DNA of 64,000 bases from Paenibacillus albiflavus (GTDB taxonomy: Bacteria > Bacillota > Bacilli > Paenibacillales > NBRC-103111), in contig NZ_SKFG01000012.1 of the NCBI RefSeq assembly GCF_004344915.1, positions 62,001 through 126,000 on the forward strand, read 5' to 3'. Shown here piece after piece: positions 38,402-47,970 of this stretch. A program made the translations under genes and the position numbers. The notes below the pieces were generated by a model that was not told the DNA's origin, ran no database searches, and was given only the letters and a program-made list of their open reading frames with translations. Position 1 is the first letter of the stretch. Each line of letters opens with the position of its first letter.

Positions 38402-40618
38402 ATGTTACGTGGATTTCGCAAGTTAGCCGAATGGACTAGTAATCCCAAAGGAGCCAAAATCATTTTAGCCGCCTGGCTTGTCGTTATCATTTTATTAAGT
38501 GTAATTGCACCAGGTTCCAAGCAGTACGCACATAATAGCCAAGAAGGCAGCATACATGAGAATACGCCTTCCGCCACCGCGACTGAGCTTATGAATGAAT
38601 ATTATCCATCGAAGAACGGCTTAACCGCCTTGCTCGTATTTCATCGTCCTACAGGAATTACAGCGGATGATGAGCAGCAAATTAATCAATTAAGCGAGTG
38701 GCTAACTTCGGATGACAAGCCAGAGTTTGTAGCGTCCTCACTCCCTTATCATAAGCTTCCGAATGAAGTAAAGAAGAGTATTCTATCTGAGGATCAAACC
38801 TCATTGCTGATCAATATTGCGATGCAGAAAGATATCAGCTCAGACCAAAACTATCAAGCATTGAACCAAATTACGGAGCAATTCAACAAGCTAAACGCTA
38901 ATGGTCTTCAATTTGAAATTACAGGTCCTGCTGGAATTACTGCGGATACAATCAATCTGTTTAAAAATGCCGATTTCGTTCTCATGTTCGCAACGGTTGG
39001 TCTCATTCTCGTTATGTTGATCGTCATCTATCGCTCACCTCTTCTCGCCATTATTCCGTTGCTTGTTGCAGGTGTTGTTTATCAAATAGTTGATCGACTA
39101 CTGGGACTGGGTGCGAAGAGTGAATGGTTCGTAGTCGATAATTCAGCGACCTCGATCATGATGGTTATGCTATTCGCTGTATTGACCGATTATTGCCTAT
39201 TCATCGTTTCTCGCTATCGAGAAGAGCTTCGCAAAATCGGCTCTAAGCACACGGCAATGCGTATGACGATGACTCATCTGGGAGAGCCGATTGCATTCAG
39301 CGGCGGTACCGTGTTAATCGCTATGCTTACATTGCTAGCATGTATTTTCAAGCCCTATAATCACTTTGCACCAGTATTCTCAGTCGCGATTGTCGTTATC
39401 CTGTTGGCAGGATTAACTCTGATTCCAAGCATATTCACTTTGCTAGGTCGCAAAGCATACTGGCCCTTCGTTCCTAAGCTAGATGCACAGACGGAAGCGC
39501 CACATCGTTTCTGGAGCTGTATTGGATCGATGGTAACCAAGAAGCCGATTGTTTCAGCTACTGTTCTGCTCGTGCTGCTCGTTGGTTCTGCACTTAATTT
39601 ATTCTCGATGAACTACTCCTTCAATCTGATGAAATCTTTTCCCGATAACATTACATCGCGTCAGGGATTTGAGCTACTGGAGCAGCATTATCCGAAGGGA
39701 GAGCTTGCCCCTGTTAGCGTGATATTGAAATCAGATAAAGAGCTTCAATTGAATGAGGGTTTCATCAAACAATTGACTTTATTAACGAATGAGTTGAAGA
39801 GGCAGCCAGGGATCGAAGAGATTAACCCAGCGATTTCAAGCGATTGGATTGCAAACCCTGATAAGCTTCCAAAGAATTTTATCTCGGACAATAAGAAGGC
39901 AATCAAACTTCAGATCATATTGAGCGACAATCCCTATGACCAAGCAGCGCTTAATACCCTGCAATCCTTGAGGGAAAATGCGTCAAGTTCACTTGCGGCC
40001 AGCAACCTGAATGCGGTCGATTATTCGCTTCACTATGCAGGGCAAACAGCCGAACAGCTAGATGTACGCGAAATGAATACGAGAGATACCATTCTCCTAT
40101 TTTCCTTAATTACCGTCTTCATTACGATTATGCTGCTCTTCCAGACAAGATCGCTGAAGCTAGCTCTATTAATGATCCTGACAATCCTGCTATCCTACGC
40201 AGCAACACTTGGTCTAGGTTGGATGATCTATCACCTGATGCTCGGCTATGATTCTATCAGTTATCGCTTGCCGCTTTATACTTTTGTATTTATGGTAGCT
40301 TTAGGTGTGGATTACAATATTATGCTAGTTTCGAGAATTAATGAAGAAGCACGCAGCTATGAGTGGAAAGAAGCGATCAAGCGCGGTGTTACCTATACAG
40401 GTGGAGTGATTTCCTCCGCAGGACTGATTCTAGCAGCTACTTTCTGTGTCTTGATTACTCAGCCGCTACAGGAATTATTCCTATTTGGACTAACGATGGC
40501 GATGGGGATCATTATTGATACATTCCTCGTTCGCGGGGTACTACTACCAAGCATTATGGCTTTAATGGTTAAGAAACCACAACATCACAATCAAACTTTT
40601 AAGGAGCTGTCTTCATGA
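38402..40618 (+). CDS. MMPL-family RND exporter
   Basis: 738 residues with two repeats, each of one span, a large extracytoplasmic loop and five spans. Family motifs: AVLTDYCLFIVSRYREEL (about 259) and ALGVDYNIMLVSRINEE (about 638), where the Asp carries protons. B. subtilis YdfJ is the nearest known type and is also controlled by an adjacent two-component system, so export of a lipid or toxic compound is likely. The ribosome site is poor (GGAG about 14 bases before the ATG). The next gene overlaps by 4 bases. Confidence 0.88.
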   Translation: MLRGFRKLAEWTSNPKGAKIILAAWLVVIILLSVIAPGSKQYAHNSQEGSIHENTPSATATELMNEYYPSKNGLTALLVFHRPTGITADDEQQINQLSEWLTSDDKPEFVASSLPYHKLPNEVKKSILSEDQTSLLINIAMQKDISSDQNYQALNQITEQFNKLNANGLQFEITGPAGITADTINLFKNADFVLMFATVGLILVMLIVIYRSPLLAIIPLLVAGVVYQIVDRLLGLGAKSEWFVVDNSATSIMMVMLFAVLTDYCLFIVSRYREELRKIGSKHTAMRMTMTHLGEPIAFSGGTVLIAMLTLLACIFKPYNHFAPVFSVAIVVILLAGLTLIPSIFTLLGRKAYWPFVPKLDAQTEAPHRFWSCIGSMVTKKPIVSATVLLVLLVGSALNLFSMNYSFNLMKSFPDNITSRQGFELLEQHYPKGELAPVSVILKSDKELQLNEGFIKQLTLLTNELKRQPGIEEINPAISSDWIANPDKLPKNFISDNKKAIKLQIILSDNPYDQAALNTLQSLRENASSSLAASNLNAVDYSLHYAGQTAEQLDVREMNTRDTILLFSLITVFITIMLLFQTRSLKLALLMILTILLSYAATLGLGWMIYHLMLGYDSISYRLPLYTFVFMVALGVDYNIMLVSRINEEARSYEWKEAIKRGVTYTGGVISSAGLILAATFCVLITQPLQELFLFGLTMAMGIIIDTFLVRGVLLPSIMALMVKKPQHHNQTFKELSS

Positions 40619-41013
40619 AAAAATTATATTATTCATCCCTATTCTATGTCATTCTAGGTCTGATTGCGGGCTTATCCTATCGTGAGTTAACGAAGCATAG
40701 TGACTTCACAGGCAACACCGTATTAGTAGCAACCCATACGCATATTCTGGTACTCGGATTCCTGTTCTTCTTGCTCGTTCTCATCCTAGCTAAACAGTTC
40801 GGAGTTCATCAGCGCAAAGGCTTCTCAAGCTGGTTCATTGTGTATCACATAGGCTTGCTAGCTACAGTCGGTGCACTAGCTGCTCGTGGAATCATGCAAA
40901 TTAACGGAACTGATTTTGCTGGCTTGCCTCATATCGCAGGACTTGGTCATACAATTCTCGGCGGTGCCTTGATCTGGTTCGTCATCATGGTAGGGAAATC
41001 GATTAAAGAATAA
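40615..41013 (+). CDS. DUF2871 membrane protein
   Basis: 132 residues, four membrane spans. The signature is VLVATHTHILVLGFLFFLL and the late HIAGLGHTILGGALIWF. The conserved His residues in or near spans (THTHIL, LPHIAGLGH) suggest metal or haem binding, but no function is known. Last gene of the regulator-kinase-exporter operon, with AAGGAG upstream and ATGA overlap with the exporter gene. Confidence 0.82.
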   Translation: MKKLYYSSLFYVILGLIAGLSYRELTKHSDFTGNTVLVATHTHILVLGFLFFLLVLILAKQFGVHQRKGFSSWFIVYHIGLLATVGALAARGIMQINGTDFAGLPHIAGLGHTILGGALIWFVIMVGKSIKE

Positions 41014-41028
41014 GCGGTTATAAAAGAT

Positions 41029-41078
41029 AGGACTATTCATAGATAGATCATTCTATTTATGAATAGTCCTTTGTTTGT
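41029..41078 (+). terminator. Terminator of the kinase-exporter operon
   Basis: AGGACTATTCATA (41029-41041) pairs perfectly with TATGAATAGTCCT (41058-41070), followed by TTGTTTGTTG. Confidence 0.75.
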
Positions 41079-41128
41079 TGTTGAGGTTGGGTGGATGGTG
41101 GGTGGATGAGAAAAGTTGATCGAGCAAG

Positions 41129-41318
41129 TTTGGCTGCATTTTGTACAGGCAAAATAGTCTAAATCACAGGTTAATGAAACTTTGACTGCATATTATACAG
41201 GCTAATTACTAGCCATTAGTTAAATTCTGTAATAACCCCCCATTTGCCTGCACAAATTGCATTCAAAAGCTAAATTCCTCTCTAAATGTATGATTTGACT
41301 GCATGTTTTACATCCAAA
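41129..41318. repeat. Four-palindrome intergenic element, copy 2
   Basis: Four 25-bp units at 41129-41153, 41181-41205, 41243-41267 and 41294-41318; starts 52, 62 and 51 bp apart. Arms: TTTGGCTGCA/TACAGGCAAA; TTTGACTGCA/TACAGGCTAA; TTTGCCTGCA/TGCATTCAAA; TTTGACTGCA/TACATCCAAA. The 370-bp gap 41014-41383 holds this element flanked by one terminator on each side and nothing else I can see. It aligns with the reverse complement of copy 1; the last unit shares 22 of 25 bases with the first unit of copy 1. Confidence 0.85.
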
Positions 41319-41330
41319 GCAATCAAATAC

Positions 41331-41377
41331 AAAAAAAGGTTGAGCAGTAGGATTACACTGCTCAACCTTTTATTTAT
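41331..41377. terminator. Bidirectional terminator at the adhesin end
   Basis: AAAGGTTGAGCAGT (41335-41348) pairs perfectly with ACTGCTCAACCTTT (41357-41370). T-runs on both sides; on the minus strand seven T. Confidence 0.8.
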
Positions 41378-41383
41378 TTTTCA

Positions 41384-44300
41384 CTAGTTATGCGTACGTT
41401 TCTTTCTGAAAATCAATAATGCAGCACCTAGAATAATGAACGCAAGTCCGGCTAGCTGCAGAGGCAGTCCGCTTTCTTCACCCGTTTTCGGAAGAACTCC
41501 GCCAGGCTTCTGATTACCGTCAGTCGGTAAATTACCTGTACCTTTGCCGCCATCGCCTTTGTCGTCACCATCACCCTTGGTTCCGTTATTTCCATTATCG
41601 CCGTTGTTACCTCCATTATCACCATTGTTTCCTGTACCACCGTTACCATTAGGATCAGTTGGATCCGTCGGCGTTGGTGTCGGTGTTGGTGTAGGTGTTG
41701 GTGTAGGAGTCACCGTTGGCGTAGGTGTTGGGGTTGGTGTAGGAGTCGGGGTTGGAGTACCGCCATTCTCACCACCGCCGCCGCCACCGCCACCGCCTGT
41801 GCTGCGGCGGTAATTCTCAACGTTAACCATCGTTACATTATTCTTAACGATTTCGAACTCTGAATATTTATTCTTGATCGTATAACCATTTGGCGCTTTG
41901 ATTTCTTCAAAATAATACTTGCCAGGTCTGAGATCTGTTATTGTTAGCTCACCTTTAGAATCGGTTATACCAGTTATCTCATTTCCGTTTGAATCTTTAA
42001 CGGGAACTTTATTCTCATCTAGAAGCTTAAATTCTGCTCCTGAAAGAACAACTGTTGGATGACCGTTCTCAACCTTCGTAAGTTTCACAATCCCTGGTGT
42101 TAAATCATTAGAGGCTGTAACTGTAACATCCTCTGCCCCATCCTCAATGGTGAATGGAACAGCTTGGGAATTTAATTCATAGTCCTTTGGTGCACTCGTC
42201 TCAATAAAATAGTAGCTTCCACCTTTTAGATCAGGAACATGAATCTCTCCACTACCATTCGTTTTGAGTCCACTTTCAATTAGTTTATCTTGTGATGGGT
42301 CATTGGAATCCATGACTTGCATAAGATTAAACTCTGCATTTTCAAGAAGATGATGATTAAAGCGGTCTTCCTTGACTAACGTTACAGAACCAGTATCGAT
42401 AATTGAATTCACTTTGGTTTTAGTCTCAACAACCGTTTGATTCGCTTGGATTGTAAAATCTACTGGTGATGCATCCAATGTATATCCAAGCGGGGCTTTC
42501 GTTTCAATCAATTGATATTTGCCCGGATCAAGATTAGGAAGCGTAATCCTACCCTGAGTATCTGTCATTAAGTCAGTTTTTCCAAGTACATCTTCATATA
42601 CGGACCCATTCTGTTTCTGCAGTTTAAACTTGGCACCTTCTAAGCCTTTACTGTGAAGATCATCAACTTTCATTAAGATTACGCCTTGCTTAACTTTGGG
42701 ATTAATAATGTTAATCGAAACTGCATTCCCTTTAAAATCAATTACTTTGCCTGTTACTAATTCGTTGTCTGCAATTACATAACCTATTGGAGCGTATTTC
42801 TCCTTCAGCATGTATTTGATACCTTTATCTTCATGGAACTTATATGAGTTCTTGGTTTCTGCTACACCATTTTCGCCACTCACAAAAGTTTCTAGAAGAA
42901 TGGATCCTGATTCATTATATAACTCAAATTCTGCACCTGCTAATGGTTGATTTGAATCATCTACTTTGACAATTTTAAGCTTTTGTTTACCAGTAGGAGC
43001 TGCTCCTCCACCAGCACTAGAAAACTTGGCTTCAAATTGACCTCCATCATTCTTCTCTACTGTCGTCTGACTTTGTCCAGCAAATTTAACTTCATTACTA
43101 ATTTGCTGCTTATCACCAGCATTTATAAATGTCTGATACGTTAAAATGTAAGCAGTATCCAGTTTTTCTTTGAATGTTAGCTTAAACTTATCATTAAGCA
43201 CTTCTAATTCATACTCAGATGGATTAACCAAGTTTTTGTCATTTATTGCACCAATCGTTCCATTGCCGTTGACTCCCGGTTTATAGAGCTTGAATGAATC
43301 TTTAATGTAAAAATGCAAAGGCTCACCATCATTAGACTTATTAAGTGAGTCTGTTAATACAGAATTCTTCTCAATGTGAGATTGGCTGCGATTAATATTA
43401 ACTGTCCAATAGGCGATATCGACATCTTTACCTGTTCCTTGCTTTCCAGATTTCTCAATAAACTCTCCGCCGTATTTAGGATTAACAGTTGCTGTTTCTT
43501 CGAAAAGATAATCAGTAGAGTCTCCGTCCTGCAATGTTGCATGGTTCTTGTATACTGCTTCTACAGGGAAGCCTGCTAAACTGGTCTTGTACGTAATACG
43601 ATAAGCTTCATGAATTGAACCAAGATTTAATCTAAAACCTTCATTGCCATCAGCATCTTTTGTGGCCTTAAAATCCTTAGGGGGTATTGGTGTTAGTTCA
43701 GGCTCTACGCCATTCTCCCCACCGGAAAGCTTTAATTTTTTGATATCTAATGAACCCGTTACAAATGTTTGCCCTTTGCCATACGTATCCTGAATTATAG
43801 CTTCCGTAATGTCGTGAAGATTATAATTCAAATCAATCGTCCACGTAATTTCTTTTGAATTGGCATTATACGTGCCCGTTTTCTTACCATTCTTCTTCGT
43901 ATAATTATCAATATCAGGAGTCTTTGACTTTTCCATTTTGATTTGTGTTGGTTTTTCCACCCAGTCAAGTGTCGCCTTGTTCGTATACCCACCTGATGGA
44001 ATAGGCTTTGTAGAATCAAAGCTTGTCTGATATTTAATTACATGACTTGATTCAATTTTGTTATTAAATGTAATTTTGAATCCTTTATCGTAACTTGGAT
44101 CTTCCTCGACGGTATAGTTCTTTTTATCCGAATTTACTTCAATCCCATAAATTACGATGCTATCTTCAACCAGCTTCATATTTTTACCAATATAGCTATC
44201 CGTTATAACGACACCTGTCATCGACAGGTTATCATCGTTAAGATTAATTCTCCAATTAATCCTCTTGTTTGCAAAATCCACACTGTCTACATGCTTCCAA

Positions 44301-45745
44301 AATATTTTTTGAACATTGTTTCCACTAGCTGTTGCAGTGGTCCCGTCAAACATCTTAACTTCATTATTTACTTTAACAGAATCACCATAAATACGTTCAA
44401 TCGATTTAGTCGTATACTTAATTTCGTATGCCGAAGTAATTTTAGCATCAAATTTTAATTTGAACCCTGCTTTTTTATTGACTGAATCTGTTAATGGTGT
44501 AACCTCAAAATTGGTTACAGCCCCACCTTGTTTAGCTGATCCATCATCATTAATCGTCATTTGGTGAACATCAATATCACCAACTAATTCTTGACTATCA
44601 TCGAAGAGATCTTCTATCCAAGCATCATCTTTATCTATCGGCTGCTCATTGTAATTATACTGAATTGTCCAAGTCATCGTTTGTGTAGCAGGATCATACT
44701 CTGATGTTTTATCAAGAGGTTTACTGAACTCAACTGGTACGCGATCTGACTCGGTCTGTAGATATGGATTTTCATTAATAGTTCCAGTAACCGTTGCTTT
44801 ATTAGTATATGCCCCTTTATATGGGTCTTCGAGGATTGGTGCTACAGTAGTTGCATATTTAACCCGATAAGCTTTATCAATATCTCCAAAGTGGATTTCA
44901 AAACTTTTGCCATCAGCAGCTACAACAGCCGCTTTAGTTGAATCTTCCTGACCTTGCTTGACAGTTCCATCTATTTGAACCTCTAGTTCATACACCTCAA
45001 TGATCGAATTCTTATCTATTGCCAATCCATCAGGAAGTTCATCCTTAAAGATTGCATTATCGATCTTCTCTTCTCCCTTATTAAAATCAACCTGCCAGCT
45101 GATCTTACCAGGATTCTTCACCTTATCTGGAACACCTGATTTATCCATTTCAGTCATGTTCTTATTCTTGAAATGAACTTCTATTGGCAGAATTCCTTCA
45201 AATTCAAAATCAATAGGTTGTTTAGTACCACCCGAAAACTTGCTTTTATCAAATTTACTCCAAACGTAAAAATTCCCTTTTAAACCTGTACCATCATTAA
45301 TTGCATCTGAAAAAGTAAACGTAACGATACCATCGTCAGAAACCGTATAATTTCCTGCTCCTCCGTCAAGTAGACCAGGTTTTATGCCGGATACTTTAAA
45401 CTTATCTGGAAGTCTAAAGACAAAAGTGTCACCTTCATGGTATTTGCCAGATTCATTCTTAAGTTCCCACTCAAATATAACAGCTGCTTCACTATCGATA
45501 TCAGGGCGAATATCCACCAGGTTATTTCCTTGCGGCTCAAAGTGTGATAGCTCCGTTTCGCTATCTGTTTCTATTAAAGGCGCTTGATCCCACATAGACA
45601 CACTTGTTATGATATTCTCCTTAATCTTACTTTCCTCCAGCGGATTCTTAGGCCCGTCCGCCCTCACCACCGAAGTTGGCACAACAAAACTCAAGAATAA
45701 GGCCATAATAAGAAATACATGCATTGCTTTCTTTAATTTATACAT
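41384..45745 (-). CDS. LPxTG-anchored multidomain surface adhesin
   Basis: 1453 residues. Signal peptide 1-29. About residues 40-870 hold tandem beta-sandwich domains of the collagen-binding type, with repeated cores such as KISWQVDFN, MTWTIQYNYN, INWRINLNDD, ITWTIDLNYN and YWTVNINR, each followed by an acidic DELP/EDLF/QDTY element. About 890-1330 hold four SpaA/Cna-B repeats with Lys in VKVDD or MKVDD and the pilin-type Glu in E-x-x-AP-x-GY, likely closed by isopeptide bonds. A glycine run, a PT-rich wall-spanning stretch and an NG-rich stretch lead to LPKTG (from 1418), a membrane span and KKRTHN. The sortase encoded upstream probably anchors it. Ligand unknown. Confidence 0.92.
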   Translation of the reverse strand: MYKLKKAMHVFLIMALFLSFVVPTSVVRADGPKNPLEESKIKENIITSVSMWDQAPLIETDSETELSHFEPQGNNLVDIRPDIDSEAAVIFEWELKNESGKYHEGDTFVFRLPDKFKVSGIKPGLLDGGAGNYTVSDDGIVTFTFSDAINDGTGLKGNFYVWSKFDKSKFSGGTKQPIDFEFEGILPIEVHFKNKNMTEMDKSGVPDKVKNPGKISWQVDFNKGEEKIDNAIFKDELPDGLAIDKNSIIEVYELEVQIDGTVKQGQEDSTKAAVVAADGKSFEIHFGDIDKAYRVKYATTVAPILEDPYKGAYTNKATVTGTINENPYLQTESDRVPVEFSKPLDKTSEYDPATQTMTWTIQYNYNEQPIDKDDAWIEDLFDDSQELVGDIDVHQMTINDDGSAKQGGAVTNFEVTPLTDSVNKKAGFKLKFDAKITSAYEIKYTTKSIERIYGDSVKVNNEVKMFDGTTATASGNNVQKIFWKHVDSVDFANKRINWRINLNDDNLSMTGVVITDSYIGKNMKLVEDSIVIYGIEVNSDKKNYTVEEDPSYDKGFKITFNNKIESSHVIKYQTSFDSTKPIPSGGYTNKATLDWVEKPTQIKMEKSKTPDIDNYTKKNGKKTGTYNANSKEITWTIDLNYNLHDITEAIIQDTYGKGQTFVTGSLDIKKLKLSGGENGVEPELTPIPPKDFKATKDADGNEGFRLNLGSIHEAYRITYKTSLAGFPVEAVYKNHATLQDGDSTDYLFEETATVNPKYGGEFIEKSGKQGTGKDVDIAYWTVNINRSQSHIEKNSVLTDSLNKSNDGEPLHFYIKDSFKLYKPGVNGNGTIGAINDKNLVNPSEYELEVLNDKFKLTFKEKLDTAYILTYQTFINAGDKQQISNEVKFAGQSQTTVEKNDGGQFEAKFSSAGGGAAPTGKQKLKIVKVDDSNQPLAGAEFELYNESGSILLETFVSGENGVAETKNSYKFHEDKGIKYMLKEKYAPIGYVIADNELVTGKVIDFKGNAVSINIINPKVKQGVILMKVDDLHSKGLEGAKFKLQKQNGSVYEDVLGKTDLMTDTQGRITLPNLDPGKYQLIETKAPLGYTLDASPVDFTIQANQTVVETKTKVNSIIDTGSVTLVKEDRFNHHLLENAEFNLMQVMDSNDPSQDKLIESGLKTNGSGEIHVPDLKGGSYYFIETSAPKDYELNSQAVPFTIEDGAEDVTVTASNDLTPGIVKLTKVENGHPTVVLSGAEFKLLDENKVPVKDSNGNEITGITDSKGELTITDLRPGKYYFEEIKAPNGYTIKNKYSEFEIVKNNVTMVNVENYRRSTGGGGGGGGGENGGTPTPTPTPTPTPTPTVTPTPTPTPTPTPTPTDPTDPNGNGGTGNNGDNGGNNGDNGNNGTKGDGDDKGDGGKGTGNLPTDGNQKPGGVLPKTGEESGLPLQLAGLAFIILGAALLIFRKKRTHN
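41670..41758. repeat. Hexanucleotide-like repeat coding Pro-Thr
   Basis: Repeated GGTGTx/GGGGTT units on the plus strand encode the Pro-Thr stretch of the adhesin on the minus strand. Repeat-number change would alter wall-spanning length in frame in steps of two residues. Confidence 0.8.
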
Positions 45746-45763
45746 TGTTTAAACCTTCACCTC

Positions 45764-45841
45764 TCATACTTCTTTCAACTTTTTTGTCATGCAAAACTTA
45801 AACAGTAAGCCAGCCTCCTCCTTTAGATGATCATTTGATCA
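45764..45841 (-). promoter_or_regulatory. Adhesin leader: palindrome and strong ribosome site without a gene
   Basis: Minus strand: TGATCA-AA-TGATCA (45841-45828), then AAAGGAGGAGG (45824-45814), a near-perfect ribosome site not followed by an ATG. A CTG-started frame of 8 codons (813-787 of the 45000s) would end in TGA overlapping ATG of a second 8-codon frame, MTKKLKEV (45790-45764), shortly before the adhesin ATG. Possible leader peptides; speculative. Confidence 0.3.
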
Positions 45842-45950
45842 ATTCGGATAGCGCAATTCGTGCTGTTTCCTGCTGTCAGTCCAAGTCGATACTTATCAAA
45901 TTAACTATACAGATGCCCGTTGAATATTTTCTGAATATGACCCAAACGAC

Positions 45951-45980
45951 AAAAAACTACCTATATTCACATATAGGTAG
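45951..45980 (-). terminator. Sortase terminator
   Basis: CTACCTATAT (45957-45966), loop of 4, ATATAGGTAG (45971-45980), perfect; six T follow on the minus strand. It separates sortase from adhesin transcription. Confidence 0.8.
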
Positions 45981-45996
45981 GGTATACGCTTGTCCC

Positions 45997-46665
45997 TTAA
46001 TCGATTATCTTCCCTTTAACAATAAGACGATGAGTAGGATCTACCATAGGGTGACAAGTAACCAGGGTAATCTCCTTATCCTTCTTGTTCCCTTCTAATA
46101 CCCATACTTCCTCTGGCTTCACGTACAGCTTCTCTGTGACGGTGTATGTAAATTGATGATCGCCATTATCGACATCGATCTTGTCGCCGACTTCCATTTC
46201 ATCCAGTCTGTTGAAATTCCGACCGTATGTAAAGTTACGATGTCCTGCGATGGCATAATTACCGAGTTCGCCTGCTTTGCCTGTGTTCTCAATGCTGGCA
46301 ACCGTCGTTTTCATATTTATATCCGTCGCACCATGCAGAATAGGGAGCATTAGATCGATTTTTTCTATAGACAGTATGCCCTCCATATTCTTGTAGCTGC
46401 TAAAATCAGGCTTAGCTGTTGGTGTCGCTTCAATTTCGCTGGTCGTGCGCGTTAATTCATCCGTACCCATTGCGGAAGATTGCCCAGTATCCTGAGCATC
46501 GTTATCCACGTGATCATCACCGTTATCAATTTGAAGAAGACTATTCTGCCATTCTTTCACCAGCTTCTGCTGCTGGTAATCATAATAGAGCTCGCTTGCT
46601 TTGGGGAAGACGAGAATCATGATGCCAATCAGAATGAGCGTTCCAGCGATCATTTTCATTTTCAT
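45997..46665 (-). CDS. Class D-type sortase
   Basis: 222 residues from the ATG at 46665. One N-terminal membrane span (IAGTLILIGIMILVF), an acidic Ser/Thr-rich linker to about 90, then the sortase barrel: catalytic His142 in AIAGHRN, Cys204 in TLVTC and Arg213 in THRLIV. It cleaves an LPxTG-type signal and joins the protein to the cell wall; the adhesin encoded just downstream is the obvious substrate. Length and TLVTC box fit class D; class call is moderate. Its ATG lies 1 bp after the regulator stop codon, so the two are co-transcribed. Confidence 0.9.
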   Translation of the reverse strand: MKMKMIAGTLILIGIMILVFPKASELYYDYQQQKLVKEWQNSLLQIDNGDDHVDNDAQDTGQSSAMGTDELTRTTSEIEATPTAKPDFSSYKNMEGILSIEKIDLMLPILHGATDINMKTTVASIENTGKAGELGNYAIAGHRNFTYGRNFNRLDEMEVGDKIDVDNGDHQFTYTVTEKLYVKPEEVWVLEGNKKDKEITLVTCHPMVDPTHRLIVKGKIID

Positions 46666-46666
46666 A

Positions 46667-47806
46667 TCAATTAGGCCCTTTACTCCACTCAAGATACCAT
46701 TCGGTTAATTCCTGGCTAGGCTCTCCATCAAACTCTTCTTGAAGAATATCCGAAATAAGTTGATATTGTTTTCTCACTTCTAATTGATAGTTTAGCTTAT
46801 CGTAAACCCGCATCAATCCAAAATAACCATCCTCAGCAAAAGGCAATCTTTCTCTTATTTGCTGATACAGCAGAATGGCATCGGTATATTGACCGAGAGA
46901 TGCATAGTATTCGGCTAATTGCTTCACAGGGTCGAGCCAAATTAACCGGAGTCTCTCTTGTTCGTACTCTATCCATTGATAGCGATGCTCCTCCAAAAAA
47001 TCACCTGTGTATGATACCATTATTGACTGATACTTTTCAACCGATTCCGAACTAATAGGTGGCAGCTGACGTACACTATTCTCCCATTCTTCCGCATCAA
47101 GCCTCATTTCTCCCCAAATCAATCGATACCCTTCATCCTTATATTTGATCTCAAGATCAAAGCCAGCCGTTTTGATAATTTTACGAATTTGATAGATGGC
47201 AGTATGTAATTGTGTAGTAGCCTTCTCAGTGTCGTAGTCTGGCCATAACAAGTCAATTAACGATTGTTTGCTCACAGTTTTGTCCCGATAATGTACGAGG
47301 TAGGCGAATAACTCAGGGGCTTTGAGCGTTTTCCAAGGAAAGGGCTGCGTATCCCCACATTGATCAACATAATGCAGGTTCTGCAAACAGCAGAGCATTG
47401 TTCGATTTGTCCCTTTATTTGCTGCTATTCCTGTGTTACCTGAATCTATCATTCTTTGAAGTGTTTTCGTCAATCGGTCATGATGCACGGGCTTCATTAT
47501 ATAATCAAGTGCATTTACCTCAAAAGCTTTGACTGCATATTCATGATAGGCCGTCACAAAAATGATCCGTAGATTAGGTTGAACATCCAATAATCGCTCA
47601 GCTAGTTCAAATCCGTCTAATTCAGGCATCTCAATATCGATAAATGCTAAATCTAGTGTTTCTTTGGAGGCTGTCTCAATTGCAGAATAAGAGTCCTGAT
47701 AACCCCCTACTAACTCTAGGGAATAGTCACTACTAATTTGTTCTTCTAATAGCTTTTTCATTTTTTGTAATGCTAGCCATTCATCATCCACAACAATTGC
47801 TCTCAA
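46667..47806 (-). CDS. Receiver-SARP/BTAD response regulator
   Basis: 379 residues from the TTG at 47806, six bases after AGAGGTGG; an ATG at 47812 touches the ribosome site. Receiver domain with phospho-acceptor Asp at about 57 (LAFIDIEMPELDGF), an OmpR-like DNA-binding domain (about 160-230, LKAPELFAYLVHYRDKTVSKQSLIDLLW) and a BTAD helical-repeat domain to the end. This layout is frequent in Paenibacillus. No histidine kinase gene is adjacent. It probably controls the sortase and adhesin, and perhaps the divergent lipoprotein genes. Confidence 0.88.
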   Translation of the reverse strand: MRAIVVDDEWLALQKMKKLLEEQISSDYSLELVGGYQDSYSAIETASKETLDLAFIDIEMPELDGFELAERLLDVQPNLRIIFVTAYHEYAVKAFEVNALDYIMKPVHHDRLTKTLQRMIDSGNTGIAANKGTNRTMLCCLQNLHYVDQCGDTQPFPWKTLKAPELFAYLVHYRDKTVSKQSLIDLLWPDYDTEKATTQLHTAIYQIRKIIKTAGFDLEIKYKDEGYRLIWGEMRLDAEEWENSVRQLPPISSESVEKYQSIMVSYTGDFLEEHRYQWIEYEQERLRLIWLDPVKQLAEYYASLGQYTDAILLYQQIRERLPFAEDGYFGLMRVYDKLNYQLEVRKQYQLISDILQEEFDGEPSQELTEWYLEWSKGPN

Positions 47807-47970
47807 GCTCATCCACCTCTTAAATGTTGCTCTCTATCTACAGTTTCCAAATTTATTGTAGCACAATTGAATCCATTTATGTCCAAGTTGAGTGACTCAT
47901 GAGCAAAGGTCCGATCGACTCTATTGGATTCCATTTCGATATACTTACTATCGGTAAAACTGCATGAAGT

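Noticed and set aside
41129-41318. CRISPR array
   Set aside because: Repeats are too diverged, spacers are 26-37 bp with only four units, the second copy has the same spacer lengths, and there are no cas genes.
41544-41813. Plus-strand open frame rich in Val-Gly and Pro
   Set aside because: It is a mirror of the low-complexity Pro-Thr and Gly coding stretch of the adhesin on the other strand.
47520-47545. Further unit of the 25-bp palindrome (TTTGACTGCATATT)
   Set aside because: Only one arm matches, the other is absent, and it lies within the coding sequence of the receiver-SARP regulator.
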